Numbered from the stretch's first letter, positions 34,498-45,307 are shown. The stretch is DNA of 64,000 bases from Photorhabdus namnaonensis (GCF_001684335.1 NZ_LOIC01000082.1:106439-170438), one strand, 5' to 3'. A program made the numbers and translations. Notes: a model not told the origin generated them from the letters alone.

Positions 34498-35862
34498 TTA
34501 ATCACACTGAACTTTAATTGCCAAACCACCACGGGATGTTTCACGATATTTAGCGTTCATGTCTTTACCTGTTTCGTACATGGTTTCAATAACTTTATCG
34601 AGGGAAACACGCGGTTCACTGGTACGGCGCAAAGCCATGCGTGCAGCGTTGATTGCTTTTACTGACGCGATGGCGTTTCGTTCGATACAAGGAACTTGTA
34701 CCTGGCCTGCTACCGGGTCACAGGTAAGGCCGAGGTTATGTTCCATGCCGATTTCAGCCGCAACACAGACTTGCTCAGCGCTGCCGCCAAGCAGTTCAGC
34801 AAGGCCGGCTGCTGCCATTGAACAGGCAACACCCACTTCCCCTTGGCAGCCCACTTCAGCTCCAGATATTGATGCATTCATTTTATAGAGAATGCCGATA
34901 GCGCCGGAAGCGAGGAAATAGCGGATATAGAGCTCTGGCGTTACAGGTTCAATGCAGTGGTTGTAATAAGCGAGTACGGCAGGAACAATGCCACAAGCGC
35001 CGTTGGTTGGTGCGGTAACAACACGCCCACCCGCCGCATTTTCTTCATTGACTGCCAGGGCGAACATGTTCACTAAATCCACAACATTCATTGGATCATT
35101 GGACAGATTGTTTGATGAGGTCAGCATGCGATGTAGCGCCGCTGCCCGGCGTGGTACACGCAGTGGGCCAGGTAAAACCCCTTCCGTGTTCAAACCGCGC
35201 TCAATACAAGCCTGCATGGTATCCCAGACATCGGTAAAATAGGCATTAATTTCTTCTTTGCTGTGGAGATCCAACTCATTTTTCATCATTAAACCGGAAA
35301 TAGATAACCCAGTTTTATTACAATTCATCAGTAATTCTTTTGCTGAATTGAATGGATATGAAACGGGTTTGGTATCCTGGGAAGGTTTACCAAAGTGTTC
35401 TTCATCAACAATAAAACCACCACCAATTGAGTAGTAGGTTTTGCTATAAACTTTTTTGTCCCCCGCGAATGCGTGAATTTGCATGCCGTTTTCATGTAAT
35501 GACAAGTTATCACTACGGAAAACCATGCCGCTATCACGTGGGAAATCGACTTCATGTAAACCGTTGGCTAGCTTAATACGCTGTGTTTGCTCTACATCAC
35601 GAATAAAACCGGGGATCGAATCAATATCAACGGTAGCGGGTAAATTCCCAGCCAGACCCATGATAATAGCGATATCCGTATGGTGACCCTTGCCGGTTAA
35701 TGAGAGTGAGCCGTAAACATCGACGGCTACACGCGTGATAGAAGGCATTAATCCCTGGTTTACCAGATCGTCGACAAACTGTTTGCCGGCTTTCATCGGG
35801 CCAACCGTATGAGAGCTAGATGGACCAATACCGACCTTAAACATGTCGAAAACGCTAATCAC
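34498..35862 (-). CDS. sdaA: L-serine dehydratase (4Fe-4S) SdaA
   Basis: SdaA deaminates L-serine to pyruvate and ammonia with an oxygen-sensitive [4Fe-4S] cluster. The 454-residue protein begins [23 protein letters not shown], typical of the family (the SSHT motif lies in the beta domain). The alpha domain has [15 protein letters not shown] near residue 287 and [25 protein letters not shown] near 367, which hold conserved cysteines. The position next to nudL-pabB-yoaH matches sdaA rather than sdaB of E. coli. Confidence 0.94.
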   Translation of the reverse strand: MISVFDMFKVGIGPSSSHTVGPMKAGKQFVDDLVNQGLMPSITRVAVDVYGSLSLTGKGHHTDIAIIMGLAGNLPATVDIDSIPGFIRDVEQTQRIKLANGLHEVDFPRDSGMVFRSDNLSLHENGMQIHAFAGDKKVYSKTYYSIGGGFIVDEEHFGKPSQDTKPVSYPFNSAKELLMNCNKTGLSISGLMMKNELDLHSKEEINAYFTDVWDTMQACIERGLNTEGVLPGPLRVPRRAAALHRMLTSSNNLSNDPMNVVDLVNMFALAVNEENAAGGRVVTAPTNGACGIVPAVLAYYNHCIEPVTPELYIRYFLASGAIGILYKMNASISGAEVGCQGEVGVACSMAAAGLAELLGGSAEQVCVAAEIGMEHNLGLTCDPVAGQVQVPCIERNAIASVKAINAARMALRRTSEPRVSLDKVIETMYETGKDMNAKYRETSRGGLAIKVQCD

Positions 35863-36021
35863 GCCAGACTCCTTAAAAAAGATAGAGATATAGTTATATA
35901 TATTGGGGCACGCTACTTTACTGTGATTTAGTAGTGTTGATAAGGGAGTTTACAGTTTTTTTTGAATTATGATAGCAATAGTGGTAAAAGCGGGCAAAAA
36001 AAGCACAAATTAGTTATCCTT

Positions 36022-36585
36022 TCAAACCTGAACTTGTTGAGCTAATTGATGCATTATCGTTGCTGTCAGCCCCCAAATGAGGTGTCCTTGGTACCAGTAA
36101 AAATAGATACGATTCTGCTGACCGCGACGGTTAATATCAAGATAATGATAACTCGAAAGTGAAAGCGCTTCTGATAGAGGCACTTCGAATATTTTGGCAA
36201 CTTCTTCCGGGTTGCTGTGGAGGGATAATCCGGGGGGCAATAATCCGACAATAGGTGTCACCAGATAGCCACTGATGCTATTTAAAGGAGCGAGTTGTCC
36301 CAGAACCTGAACTTTCTGATGAGGTATGTCAACTTCTTCTTCCGCTTCCCGTAGCGCTGTCGCGATTATTGATTTATCTTTAGGATCAGCAACCCCTCCT
36401 GGAAAAGCGACTTGACCGGCATGTGATCGTAAAGTGGCGGAGCGCCGGGTTAATAATAGTGTTGGTTTCGGTTTGCAGATGATGGGTAATAACACCGCGG
36501 CATGGCGGTTGTTATCTAAAAGCCGTTTAGGTGGTGGTGGAAGTTGTAACTGAAATCTGTTGACGAAATCAGACAGCGATATCAT
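36022..36585 (-). CDS. nudL: Nudix hydrolase NudL (CoA diphosphatase-like)
   Basis: From MISLSDFVNRFQL the product is 187 residues. It has the UPF0035 motif LLLTRRSATLRSHAGQVAFPGG near residue 44 and the Nudix box ATALREAEEEVDI near 78. NudL proteins cleave diphosphates, probably CoA-like, with Mg2+ or Mn2+. The start was chosen because ATG 36585 overlaps the pabB stop as ATGA (4-bp overlap) and fits E. coli NudL; an in-frame ATG at 36621 lies inside pabB. It is co-translated with pabB. Confidence 0.92.
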   Translation of the reverse strand: MISLSDFVNRFQLQLPPPPKRLLDNNRHAAVLLPIICKPKPTLLLTRRSATLRSHAGQVAFPGGVADPKDKSIIATALREAEEEVDIPHQKVQVLGQLAPLNSISGYLVTPIVGLLPPGLSLHSNPEEVAKIFEVPLSEALSLSSYHYLDINRRGQQNRIYFYWYQGHLIWGLTATIMHQLAQQVQV

Positions 36586-37952
36586 ATGACTTTTATTTTC
36601 CCTAGTTGTGGCAAAATACAATTCAACTTATCAAATGTTTCCTGATACTCTTTTTCGGCAATGCTGTCGGCGACGATCCCGCCACCAGCCCAACAATATA
36701 TTTTTTCTTTCTCAGTTAAGAGGGTACGAATGGTGATATTGCTATCCATTGTACCACAGAAACTAATATAACCAATTGAGCCACAATATCCATGTCGGCG
36801 GTGAGGTTCAAGTTCTTCTATTATCTCCATCGCTCTGATTTTAGGCGCTCCGGTAATAGAACCTCCGGGAAAACAGGCACGTAATAGATCTGTGGCATGT
36901 TGTTCATTTGGCAGTGTTGCAGTGATTGTGCTAACCAGATGATGAACGGCAGGGAATTGTTCAACCACAAATAATTCAGGAACTTTAACTGACCCAGGTG
37001 TGGCTACCCGGCCAATATCATTCCGCAATAAATCGACGATCATCAAATTTTCAGCTTGGTCTTTTTTTGAAGCTGCTAATTTTTCAGCTTGCAGGGCGTC
37101 CTTTTCTGTATCACCTAAGCGCGGTAATGTTCCCTTGATAGGGCGAGTTTGAATTTGTTTATTTTCCAAGAGCAAAAAACGTTCGGGAGAGACACTGATA
37201 ACGCTGTTTTCCGGTAAACGAATAAAGGCTGAAAAAGGTGCGCGGTTGCTCTCATTAAGTTTTATGAATGCTTGCCATTCATCTCCTTGGTAATCGGCGC
37301 AAAATCGTTGTGCCAGGTTAACTTGATAACAATCGCCACTTAACAGATAGTGATGAATGCGGTTAATTTTCTCATTATATTGTTTGGCGCTCATATTTGA
37401 CTGCCATTCACTGGTCAACGTAAAAGTTGCTTTTGGTGAAGTTTGGTGAGATGTAAGCCAGTTCAGGCGCGTATCAACATCACTGTAACTGAATAAAACC
37501 ACCTCTTTTTTATGATGATCAACAATCAGTGCCCAGTCATAAATACCTACTGCCATATCCGGAAATGAGAGATCATTTTTGGCCTGTGACGGTAATTCTT
37601 CAATATAACGCCCTAGATCATATCCCCATAAACCGAGCGCACCGCCCTGAAATGGCAAATCAGGATCAAGTTTTGCTGTGATATTTAATTTCTTTAGTTG
37701 TTTTTTTAGCAGGTGAAAGGGATCTTCCGCAGTAATATAGCTATCACCATCTTCGTTTATTTCAGTCGATTTATGATGACTGAGCAGTGTTATCCGTGGT
37801 TCTGCAACCATAATATCAAACCGGTTATGGGGGTGGTCGGCAGAACCAGAATGGAGCAGCATTGCCCAAGGTTGGTTTGAAATCGGCGCGAAATAGTTGA
37901 TGGCAGCGTCTGGTTGATAAGGTAATTGCCGTTTTTGTAGTGAAATACTCAT
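36582..37952 (-). CDS. pabB: Aminodeoxychorismate synthase component I PabB
   Basis: PabB, with glutaminase PabA, converts chorismate to 4-amino-4-deoxychorismate for folate synthesis. The 456-residue protein has the chorismate-binding family motifs: GGALGLWGYDLGRYIE near residue 105, VNLAQRF near 210, QTRPIKGTLPR with the catalytic Lys near 272, MIVDLLRNDIGR near 305 and FPGGSITGAPK near 363. E. coli PabB is 453. It overlaps nudL by 4 bp. In the DHB context it is another chorismate user, but not an isochorismate synthase. Confidence 0.95.
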   Translation of the reverse strand: MSISLQKRQLPYQPDAAINYFAPISNQPWAMLLHSGSADHPHNRFDIMVAEPRITLLSHHKSTEINEDGDSYITAEDPFHLLKKQLKKLNITAKLDPDLPFQGGALGLWGYDLGRYIEELPSQAKNDLSFPDMAVGIYDWALIVDHHKKEVVLFSYSDVDTRLNWLTSHQTSPKATFTLTSEWQSNMSAKQYNEKINRIHHYLLSGDCYQVNLAQRFCADYQGDEWQAFIKLNESNRAPFSAFIRLPENSVISVSPERFLLLENKQIQTRPIKGTLPRLGDTEKDALQAEKLAASKKDQAENLMIVDLLRNDIGRVATPGSVKVPELFVVEQFPAVHHLVSTITATLPNEQHATDLLRACFPGGSITGAPKIRAMEIIEELEPHRRHGYCGSIGYISFCGTMDSNITIRTLLTEKEKIYCWAGGGIVADSIAEKEYQETFDKLNCILPQLGKIKVI

Positions 37953-38091
37953 TATGATGTTGGTTTAGCAGTTGTAACGCAAAAGTTAGTCTTGATTTTA
38001 ATCCCTACAGATTAACATAGAAATCCATTCCTTACTTGAGTTAAAAATCGCTATACTCCTCGGCATAGATCACTTTATAGAGGTTATTATC

Positions 38092-38271
38092 ATGTTTTCG
38101 GATATGCCAACTTTATCCCATCAGGAACAGCAACTAGCAGTGGAAAAAATTCAGCAATTGATGGTTGAAGGAATGAGCAGTGGGGAAGCGATTGCGTTGG
38201 TTGCTCAAGAAATTCGTGAACAGCATCGAGGAAAAGAACAGGTGAATGTCGTGTTTGATGATGAAAAATGA
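38092..38271 (+). CDS. yoaH: Small protein YoaH (UPF0181)
   Basis: The 59-residue product is the same length as E. coli YoaH and matches it ([30 protein letters not shown], a charged tail ending VVFDDEK). AGAGG lies 8 bases before the ATG. The gene is divergent from pabB as in E. coli. Function is unknown; the sequence is mostly helical and acidic. Confidence 0.9.
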   Translation: MFSDMPTLSHQEQQLAVEKIQQLMVEGMSSGEAIALVAQEIREQHRGKEQVNVVFDDEK

Positions 38272-38378
38272 ACATAATTAAATTATTTATTTAACAATAA
38301 TCACACATTTGTTTTACCTGACATGCTAGGTTAGCTCCATATTTAATCTCTTACTTTGAGATATTAACGGGAGGTAGT

Positions 38379-38753
38379 ATGAAAGCATGTCATATCATTA
38401 ACAGAGTTGGCCTATCGGGGGCTGCACTTTTGTTCACTGTTTCATCCACAGTATCTGCTGTATCGGAGAACAAACGTGTTGATAAATTTATTTCTTGCGA
38501 TAATTTAACTAAATCGCAAATTGCCGCTCAAGTAAAGCGTGATTTTCTGCAAAACCGCATTAACCATTGGTTAGAAGATAGGAAGCAGTTAGGAACTTCT
38601 AAACCAGTGGTGTGGATAAAGGCGGAAAATATTACTGGTGATAAAGATATATTAAAAATTCCGCTAACTGTTCGTGGTTCTAAGCGTGACAAAGATTACC
38701 GTGTTGTCGTTGATTGTCAGCAAAATACGATTAGCTATAGCGAATTGAAATAA
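38379..38753 (+). CDS. yebF: Exported protein YebF (Cmi fold)
   Basis: The 124-residue protein has a signal peptide (residues 1 to about 27, with hydrophobic core VGLSGAALLFTVSSTVSA) and a small mature domain. The domain matches YebF: IAAQVKRDFLQNRINHWLEDRK, IPLTVRGS and YRVVVDCQ, with two cysteines (SCDN and VDCQ) that form the family disulphide. YebF is secreted to the medium in E. coli and shares the colicin-M-immunity fold; its role is uncertain. A GAGGTAGT ribosome site precedes ATG 38379. Confidence 0.88.
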   Translation: MKACHIINRVGLSGAALLFTVSSTVSAVSENKRVDKFISCDNLTKSQIAAQVKRDFLQNRINHWLEDRKQLGTSKPVVWIKAENITGDKDILKIPLTVRGSKRDKDYRVVVDCQQNTISYSELK

Positions 38754-38766
38754 CATTTTCTGCTAG

Positions 38767-39780
<1,014 letters not shown>

Positions 39781-39829
39781 TTGGATATAGCCACCGGTTA
39801 TCCGGTGGTTACCCATTTTTATTGGATTA

Positions 39830-40060
39830 TCAGCGGCCTTTGGGTTCGTAGGGTAAACGGGAAAATTGTTTGGATAATTGGCGATAATACACTAAACGTT
39901 GTTGAAAATATTGCCGTAGATATTCGGGTTGCTCTTGTTCAACGGTATCAGGCAGTACTGGCATATTGTAACGCTCCTTAAAAGCTACGCCGGAGGCTGC
40001 CAAATCAACATTCACTTTATCCATGTTCTCTGTGGAAAGTTCGGCCAGATTATGTTTCAT
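39830..40060 (-). CDS. holE: DNA polymerase III theta subunit HolE
   Basis: HolE binds and stabilises the epsilon proofreading subunit of DNA polymerase III. The 76-residue product (from ATG 40060) is the same length as E. coli HolE and shares [32 protein letters not shown] and SRLPYEPK. An in-frame ATG at 40075 would add five residues, but 40060 fits homology. It lies near yobA-yebZ-yebY as in E. coli, with ftnA now between them. Confidence 0.93.
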   Translation of the reverse strand: MKHNLAELSTENMDKVNVDLAASGVAFKERYNMPVLPDTVEQEQPEYLRQYFQQRLVYYRQLSKQFSRLPYEPKGR

Positions 40061-40154
40061 AAGTGTCTTTCTCATTCATACCAAAGTGATAAAACTAATC
40101 TAGAAGAGTTTTTCTGGCAAGGTCTGAATTGATTATTTTATAAATATAAATAAT

Positions 40155-40254
40155 ATTCATTATCATTAAATATAGAAATTCCTTGATGAAGATTATTTTG
40201 TAAATGTAATTCATTTTCATTTAAATATATTAAATGAGATTCATTTTCATTTTA
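40155..40254 (+). promoter_or_regulatory. Tandem Fur-like sites upstream of ftnA
   Basis: Three related repeats precede ftnA: ATTCATTATCATT at 40155-40167, ATTCATTTTCATTT at 40209-40222 and ATTCATTTTCATTT at 40239-40252. The last two are exactly 30 bp apart, three helical turns. In E. coli, Fe-Fur activates ftnA from a tandem upstream array by relieving H-NS silencing. The AT-rich surroundings here suit that mechanism. Confidence 0.65.
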
Positions 40255-40378
40255 TTTATCAGGAAATATATTTATATTTCAATATGATATGTATATTTAA
40301 TTTATTTTCTCTTATTGGGTTTTATTATTCTAATTTAATTGGCATAATATAGGTGAATTAATGACTGGAGTATCTATT

Positions 40379-40882
40379 ATGTTAAACCGAGAAATGATTG
40401 ATAAATTAAATGAGCAGATGAATCTGGAGTTCTATTCTGCGAATTTATATCTACAAATGAGTGCATGGTGCGGTGAACAAGGATTACCTGGCGCTGCTGC
40501 GTTTTTTAAATCACACTCCCAGGAAGAAATGCAGCATATGCATCGTTTGTTTGATTATCTGAGTGATACAGGTGCAATGCCACGTTTGGGGCAAATTGAT
40601 GCGCCTTCCGCCGATTATGAATCTATAACCCATGTACTCAATAGAACTTATGAACACGAGAAGTTTATTACTGCCGAAATTAATAAACTTGCTCATTTGG
40701 CGATAACCACGCAGGATTATTCTACTTTTAACTTTCTGCAATGGTATGTAGCGGAACAGCATGAAGAAGAGAAATTGTTTAAATCTATCCTTGATAAATT
40801 AGGTATGGTTGGCGAGGATGGTAAAGCACTTTTCCTATTGGATAAGGATCTGAAAGGTCTGGCTGCTGCAAATCCTGTCTAA
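40379..40882 (+). CDS. ftnA: Ferritin FtnA
   Basis: FtnA is the 24-subunit iron-storage ferritin. The 167-residue product has the ferroxidase residues in their E. coli positions: Glu17 (MNLEFYS), Glu50 and His53 (SQEEMQHM), a Glu near 94 in EHEKFIT, and [15 protein letters not shown] near 120-134. The start at 40379 was chosen because GGAG lies 9 bases upstream and [15 protein letters not shown] fits E. coli; an ATG at 40361 with AGGTG is the alternative. Upstream tandem Fur-like repeats predict iron activation. Confidence 0.95.
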   Translation: MLNREMIDKLNEQMNLEFYSANLYLQMSAWCGEQGLPGAAAFFKSHSQEEMQHMHRLFDYLSDTGAMPRLGQIDAPSADYESITHVLNRTYEHEKFITAEINKLAHLAITTQDYSTFNFLQWYVAEQHEEEKLFKSILDKLGMVGEDGKALFLLDKDLKGLAAANPV

Positions 40883-41076
40883 TGAAATGGAATTAATTAG
40901 CCGCAGTAGTCGCAATAACTTTAGGTATTTAAAGTCAATGCTGCGGTTTTCCTTTATTTTTGCGCGATAGTTCACAAGACGAAATTCTCATTGTAAGTTA
41001 TCGCAGATAAGATAACTCTTTTGATATAAAATGATGACGATTTATAGAGATTCATTTGAAAATTAAGAGGTTATTG

Positions 41077-41463
41077 ATGACCATTAACACAATCCGCTCT
41101 TTTTGCCGAAAGTTATCTGCTTTAATTGTTCTTTTTGTTGGCATATCTTGCCAGCAAGCTTTGGCCCATGCGCACTTAACAGAACAAATTCCGGCAGAAG
41201 ATACTACCGTAGAAAATACGCCGCAGGTAATCACGCTAAGCTTTTCAGAAGGTATTGAACTGAATTTTAGTAAAGTAAAAGTGACTGGCCCGGAAAATAA
41301 ATCCATTAAAACCGGAAAATTGAAGCTTGATCCGGCAACTAATACAAAACTGATTCTTCCTATCGAAGATAAACTAACGACAGGGAGATATGATGTGAAC
41401 TGGAGCGTGGTCTCTGTTGATGGGCATAAGACTAAAGGTGTCTATAGCTTTACAGTGAAGTAA
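41077..41463 (+). CDS. yobA: CopC-domain periplasmic protein YobA
   Basis: The 128-residue protein has a signal peptide (to ALA at about residue 27) and a mature CopC domain starting at once with HAHL. That N-terminal histidine is the copper ligand in CopC proteins. The second His is in VDGHKTKG near the C-terminus. YobA is proposed to bind periplasmic copper and work with YebZ. AAGAGG lies 6 bases before ATG 41077; an in-frame TTG at 41056 is less likely. It ends 2 bp before yebZ. Confidence 0.9.
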   Translation: MTINTIRSFCRKLSALIVLFVGISCQQALAHAHLTEQIPAEDTTVENTPQVITLSFSEGIELNFSKVKVTGPENKSIKTGKLKLDPATNTKLILPIEDKLTTGRYDVNWSVVSVDGHKTKGVYSFTVK

Positions 41464-41465
41464 TT

Positions 41466-42359
41466 ATGTCTCTGGCGGCGCTGTATATTCTTTGTCGCTT
41501 CACCCATTTTGTGGCAGTTATGTTAATGTTTGGCTTTAGCGTATTTACTGCCATCCTGGTTCCTGAGCGTTTATCTGTTCTGATTGATGCACGCCTTCGT
41601 TTAGGGGTAATTATCAGTACCGTTGTGACATTAATAACAACAATTGGATGGTTGGCAATTCAAGCGGGAATAATGGGTGATGGCTGGCAGGATATTTATA
41701 ATCTAGAAATCTGGTTGGCAGTACTGGGAACAACTTTTGGTAAAGTTTGGCAATGGCAAATACTGATTTCCATAGTTGCTACGGGGCTTTTGTTTATCAG
41801 TAAACAAAAAGCCAGAAATATTCTGATGTTAATCAGTTCTACGGTTTTACTCTCCTGCCATGCCTTTATAGGCCATTCGGTAATGCATGGTGGGATGACA
41901 GGCGTTTTTTCTCAGGTCAATCAGGTAATTCACTTAGTGAGTGTTGGGTATTGGTTTGGTGGATTATGGCCCTTTTTGTTATGTCTGCAATTTTTACGGA
42001 TACAAAATGAATTGGCTATGGGGTTGGATAAACAGATCATGGTTTCTATGATGCGTTTTTCCACGTATGGGCACGTTGCTGTAACTTTGATTATTATAAC
42101 GGGTATCATAAGCAGCTTAATTTTGCTGCCGAACTGGCCGAAATATAGCGGCAGTGAATATCAATCCATGCTATGGCTGAAGATAGCATTAGTGGCGGGC
42201 ATGGTGATGCTAGCATTAATTAACCGCTATATCCTGGTTCCCAAACTGAAACAACCTGGCCGTTATCAGTTGTTGATTATCAATAGTTGGATTGAAATTA
42301 TCCTCGGAGCATTGGTTTTATTATGTGTTGCTGTTTTTGCCACTTATCAACCAGTTTGA
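41466..42359 (+). CDS. yebZ: CopD-family inner membrane protein YebZ
   Basis: The 297-residue protein has about eight membrane helices and the CopD pattern: FTHFVAVMLMFGFSVF near residue 12, ALRF-type histidines, SCHAFIGHSVMHGGMTG near 138, and HLVSVGYWFGGLWPF near 159. CopD proteins are thought to move copper across the inner membrane. It is tightly linked to yobA, and yebY follows, the same three-gene order as in E. coli. Confidence 0.9.
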   Translation: MSLAALYILCRFTHFVAVMLMFGFSVFTAILVPERLSVLIDARLRLGVIISTVVTLITTIGWLAIQAGIMGDGWQDIYNLEIWLAVLGTTFGKVWQWQILISIVATGLLFISKQKARNILMLISSTVLLSCHAFIGHSVMHGGMTGVFSQVNQVIHLVSVGYWFGGLWPFLLCLQFLRIQNELAMGLDKQIMVSMMRFSTYGHVAVTLIIITGIISSLILLPNWPKYSGSEYQSMLWLKIALVAGMVMLALINRYILVPKLKQPGRYQLLIINSWIEIILGALVLLCVAVFATYQPV

Positions 42360-42511
42360 TTTTCTTAAGTAATTATCTGTCTCGATAGGTGCTATTGGTG
42401 TAGTCTATTCTTGGTACTAAATATATAGTGAATATGGAAAAAGCTGGAGTGTACAGATAGTGTGTGAAAAGATCCACTTCGCTCGCTTTTATATCTACAT
42501 TGGTAACTATT

Positions 42512-42853
42512 ATGAAACGTTTACTCTTATTACTTTCCTTGTTTTGTCTCTCATTTCAAAATGTTGCTGCACCGATTAAAACGGTAAGTAAGCTACAATT
42601 TGGTGATAAATGGGCATTTACACGGGAAGAGGTGATGTTGGATTGCCGGGCAAATAAGGCTCTGTTTGTGATTAACCCAAGTACGTTAGTGCAATACCCA
42701 TTGAATGATATAGCTACAGAGATGATGAAGGTAGGGAAAGTGAATGCTAAATCTTTGGATATTATTTTATTGGATGATAGCAAGAATCCAACTCAAAAAA
42801 TGAGTATAAAGCCATTCCAACAAGCAGCTTTAGCATTGTGCGATAAAAAATAA
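42512..42853 (+). CDS. yebY: Periplasmic DUF2511 protein YebY
   Basis: From ATG 42512 the protein is 113 residues, with a signal peptide ([20 protein letters not shown]) and a small domain matching E. coli Yeb[32 protein letters not shown] and the C-terminal ALALC. Two cysteines may form a disulphide. Copper resistance together with YobA and YebZ is proposed for the group. A longer start at 42464 lacks a ribosome site. Confidence 0.88.
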   Translation: MKRLLLLLSLFCLSFQNVAAPIKTVSKLQFGDKWAFTREEVMLDCRANKALFVINPSTLVQYPLNDIATEMMKVGKVNAKSLDIILLDDSKNPTQKMSIKPFQQAALALCDKK

Positions 42854-42966
42854 TGTCATTGAGTAAGCGATAGCGTCTATATTTGGCTTAATGGAAGATG
42901 TTGTTTTTGATTATTTATTATCCAAAAAGTTGGTAAAATGCAAGTATGTCAGCTACGCTTTAAGTT

Positions 42967-43060
42967 GTAAGTTGTTTTTCGTCTCAATGACACTTTTAGC
43001 GCACGGCTCTTAAGAGCCATTTTCCCTAGGCCGAGTAGAGGAGTCAACTCGGCCTTTTTT
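42967..43060 (+). ncRNA. sdsR: SdsR (RyeB) small RNA
   Basis: The segment TTTTAGCGCACGGCTCTTAA followed by GAGCCATTTTCCCTAGG matches the conserved core of SdsR/RyeB, an Hfq-binding, sigma-S-dependent RNA that represses porins and other mRNAs. A CTACGCT at 42953-42959 fits a sigma-S -10 box and places the start near 42967. The 3' end is a strong terminator: AGGCCGAGT (43028-43036) pairs with ACTCGGCCT (43047-43055) and then a T-run. The location next to yebY is the same as in E. coli. The exact 5' end is estimated. Confidence 0.88.
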
Positions 43061-43080
43061 TGTCACAAGTTTTGTGGACA

Positions 43081-43323
43081 TCAGACCACCCTCATAACCC
43101 ATGCATGTCTTTGTCTATCATAATGCTTTCTGTAGAGAAGAATGTGTTTATCGTTTAATAAGGCGGGAATACTGGTGTGTTCATCCCATCCATCCAACTG
43201 CATACAGAGTTCGCGGTCGGAATTACAGGGAATGCTGATGGTGATATCATCCTCTTCAGAAGGTGAAGAGAGAATAGCATCATCAATTTCGTAGCTGGAA
43301 ATTCTTAATATTGTCTGGTTCAT
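43081..43323 (-). CDS. yebV: DUF1480 protein YebV
   Basis: The 80-residue protein matches E. coli YebV (78): ISSYEIDDAILSS, ITISIPCNSDRELCMQLDGWDEHTS, PALLNDKHILLYRKHYD and HAWVMRVV. AAGGAGCG precedes the ATG. Function is unknown. Its stop is 20 bp from the SdsR terminator, converging with it. Confidence 0.92.
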   Translation of the reverse strand: MNQTILRISSYEIDDAILSSPSEEDDITISIPCNSDRELCMQLDGWDEHTSIPALLNDKHILLYRKHYDRQRHAWVMRVV

Positions 43324-43987
43324 GATCGCTCCTTAACTTTTAGATAACAGGTAAGACCAGTGTGGCCATCATTGAGGATAGATCAAATAGCTGAGATTTC
43401 CAGTAATAATATTTTCTATGTTGGATAATCGGTAGATGATATTGCTGTTATAATTATCTGTTCTAAAACTTACTATCGTCATATTGCTTTTTTTATCTTT
43501 GTCATTCTTTGACCTTTTATACATTCAGTAGGAAATATTTATTTGGTGTGGTAGTAAGGAGTAAAAGTGTTAGTGATGGTGTAGTAAATGCAATAATTCT
43601 ACGGATAAATTGTTTGAATGTTTTGTTTTTTACTACACAACCAGTCAATTCTCAAATGAAAGAGGCTAATGAGCGACACTGCTATCAGATAATTGATCTT
43701 TATAATTGTGGAAAAGTTCAATTTAATTTTATTGTATGGGAACCTGGAGGTGCTGACAGTGAATCATATTCATACTGGTTGCGCCTCTGATAATGTTTTG
43801 GTAAGTAGTGTGATATCTCACAAGCTTTTGCAAGTATTCAATAAATATATTAAAGGATATCTTATTAAAGATAGTAAAGAATTTACGTCAGTGTGACAGA
43901 CTGTTAACCTTATTGTTATGGGCATTTGATATTTTTTTGATATAAAAATAGAGATGCGTTTTGTGAATTTCATCGGATAGGTCAATT
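43324..43987. other. 664-bp region between yebV and msrC without clear genes
   Basis: In E. coli yebW, rsmF, yebT and yebS lie in this interval; here they are absent. Two overlapping plus-strand frames (43509-43790 and 43693-43896) have no recognisable family and odd composition. If they are connected by a frameshift they could be a decayed gene (NERHCYQIIDLYNCGKVQFN is the most protein-like part). I see no RNA gene. Confidence 0.45.
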
Positions 43988-44485
43988 ATGAATAAAAATG
44001 AGTTCTATCGGGAGCTTACGGGGGACTTAAAAGCTCTGTTGTCTGGTGAGTATGACTTAATAGCAACGCTGGCTAATGCCGGTGCATTGTTGTATGAACG
44101 CTTGCATGATGTTAACTGGGTTGGCTTTTACCTGATTGATGGCGATACGTTGGTGTTAGGGCCATTTCAGGGAAAAGTTGCTTGTGTCAGAATACCTGTT
44201 GGCAAGGGGGTATGCGGAACGGCTGTATTAGAAAAGCGCATCCAGCGTGTTGATGATGTTCATGCGTTCCCAGGCCATATCGCCTGTGATGCCGCTAGTA
44301 ACGCTGAAATTGTGTTGCCGTTGATCGTAAGCGATAGAATCATCGGTGTATTGGATATTGATAGTACGGTCTTTAATAGGTTCGACGAGAAAGACGAATT
44401 TGGCTTACAAACCCTTATTGATGGGCTTTGTGCTCATTTAGAACAGTGCGTTATGCCTAAATATGTTGAATTGAATGTAACTTAA
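43988..44485 (+). CDS. msrC: Free methionine-(R)-sulfoxide reductase MsrC
   Basis: MsrC reduces free Met-R-sulfoxide with a GAF domain. The 165-residue protein has the three family cysteines with conserved spacing, Cys66, Cys76 and Cys100 (KVACVRIPVGKGVCG, GHIACDAAS), 10 and 24 apart as in E. coli. WVGFYLI and VLDIDS mark the GAF core. It precedes proQ-prc-htpX as in E. coli. Confidence 0.94.
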   Translation: MNKNEFYRELTGDLKALLSGEYDLIATLANAGALLYERLHDVNWVGFYLIDGDTLVLGPFQGKVACVRIPVGKGVCGTAVLEKRIQRVDDVHAFPGHIACDAASNAEIVLPLIVSDRIIGVLDIDSTVFNRFDEKDEFGLQTLIDGLCAHLEQCVMPKYVELNVT

Positions 44486-44580
44486 CATATGGATAACGTG
44501 GCATTTATCAGCAACGCTATTATAATGACGCCAGTTCATGCCTATGCTGGTTGGCAAAACCGTTGTAATCAGGAAATTTC

Positions 44581-45288
44581 ATGGAAAATCAACCTAAGTT
44601 GAATAGTAGTAAAGAGATTATTGCATTTTTAGCTGAGCGTTTCCCGCTCTGTTTCGTAGCAGAAGGTGAAGCTCGTCCTTTAAAGATCGGTATTTTTCAA
44701 GATATCGTTGAACGTATTCAGGACGAAGAGTGTTTAAGTAAAACACAACTGCGCTCCGCCTTACGTCTGTACACATCAAGTTGGCGCTATTTGTATGGTG
44801 TTAAAGAAGGTGCACAGCGTGTTGACCTTGATGGTAATTCATGCGGTGAACTGGAAGCGGAACACATTGAGCACGCTCTCCAGCAACTGACTGAAGCCAA
44901 AGCACGGGTTCAGGCACAGCGTGCGGAGCAAAGAGCTAAGAAACGTGAAGCTGAAAATGCGGCGGCTGGTGAAAAAAATGAACGGCCCGCAGCCAAGAAA
45001 CCTGCACCTCGTCGCCGTGCTAACAATACTGAGGGGGAAAAACGGCAGCAACAGCCACGCCAACAAAAGCGTCCTCAGCAAGCACGTAAGCCAGTTGCTA
45101 AACCTGCTCAACCTTCACCTACTCAGATTATCGATGTTTCATCGCTGAAAATTGGTCAGGAAATTAAAGTAAGAGTGGGTAAGAGTTCAGTGGATGCTTC
45201 TGTGCTTGAGATCGCCAAAGATGGTGTACGAGTACAATTGCCTTCCGGTTTGGCAATGATTGTACGCGCAGAACATTTACAGTTCTGA
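44581..45288 (+). CDS. proQ: RNA chaperone ProQ
   Basis: ProQ is a global RNA-binding protein that binds structured sRNAs and mRNA 3' ends. The 235-residue product has the N-terminal FinO-like domain ([35 protein letters not shown], residues 10-120), a Lys/Arg/Gln/Ala-rich disordered linker (about 120-180) and the C-terminal Tudor-like domain ([20 protein letters not shown], residues 180-235). E. coli ProQ is 232. It ends 19 bp before prc. Confidence 0.95.
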   Translation: MENQPKLNSSKEIIAFLAERFPLCFVAEGEARPLKIGIFQDIVERIQDEECLSKTQLRSALRLYTSSWRYLYGVKEGAQRVDLDGNSCGELEAEHIEHALQQLTEAKARVQAQRAEQRAKKREAENAAAGEKNERPAAKKPAPRRRANNTEGEKRQQQPRQQKRPQQARKPVAKPAQPSPTQIIDVSSLKIGQEIKVRVGKSSVDASVLEIAKDGVRVQLPSGLAMIVRAEHLQF

Positions 45289-45307
45289 TACGGAGGCCAA
45301 CCTGGGC

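Noticed and set aside
34498..35862. Naming the serine dehydratase sdaB
   Set aside because: The adjoining nudL-pabB-yoaH order is that of sdaA, and no sdaC transporter is adjacent.
43509..43896. Two small plus-strand ORFs as genes
   Set aside because: They overlap in different frames, lack good ribosome sites and match no family I know; recorded only as possible decay.
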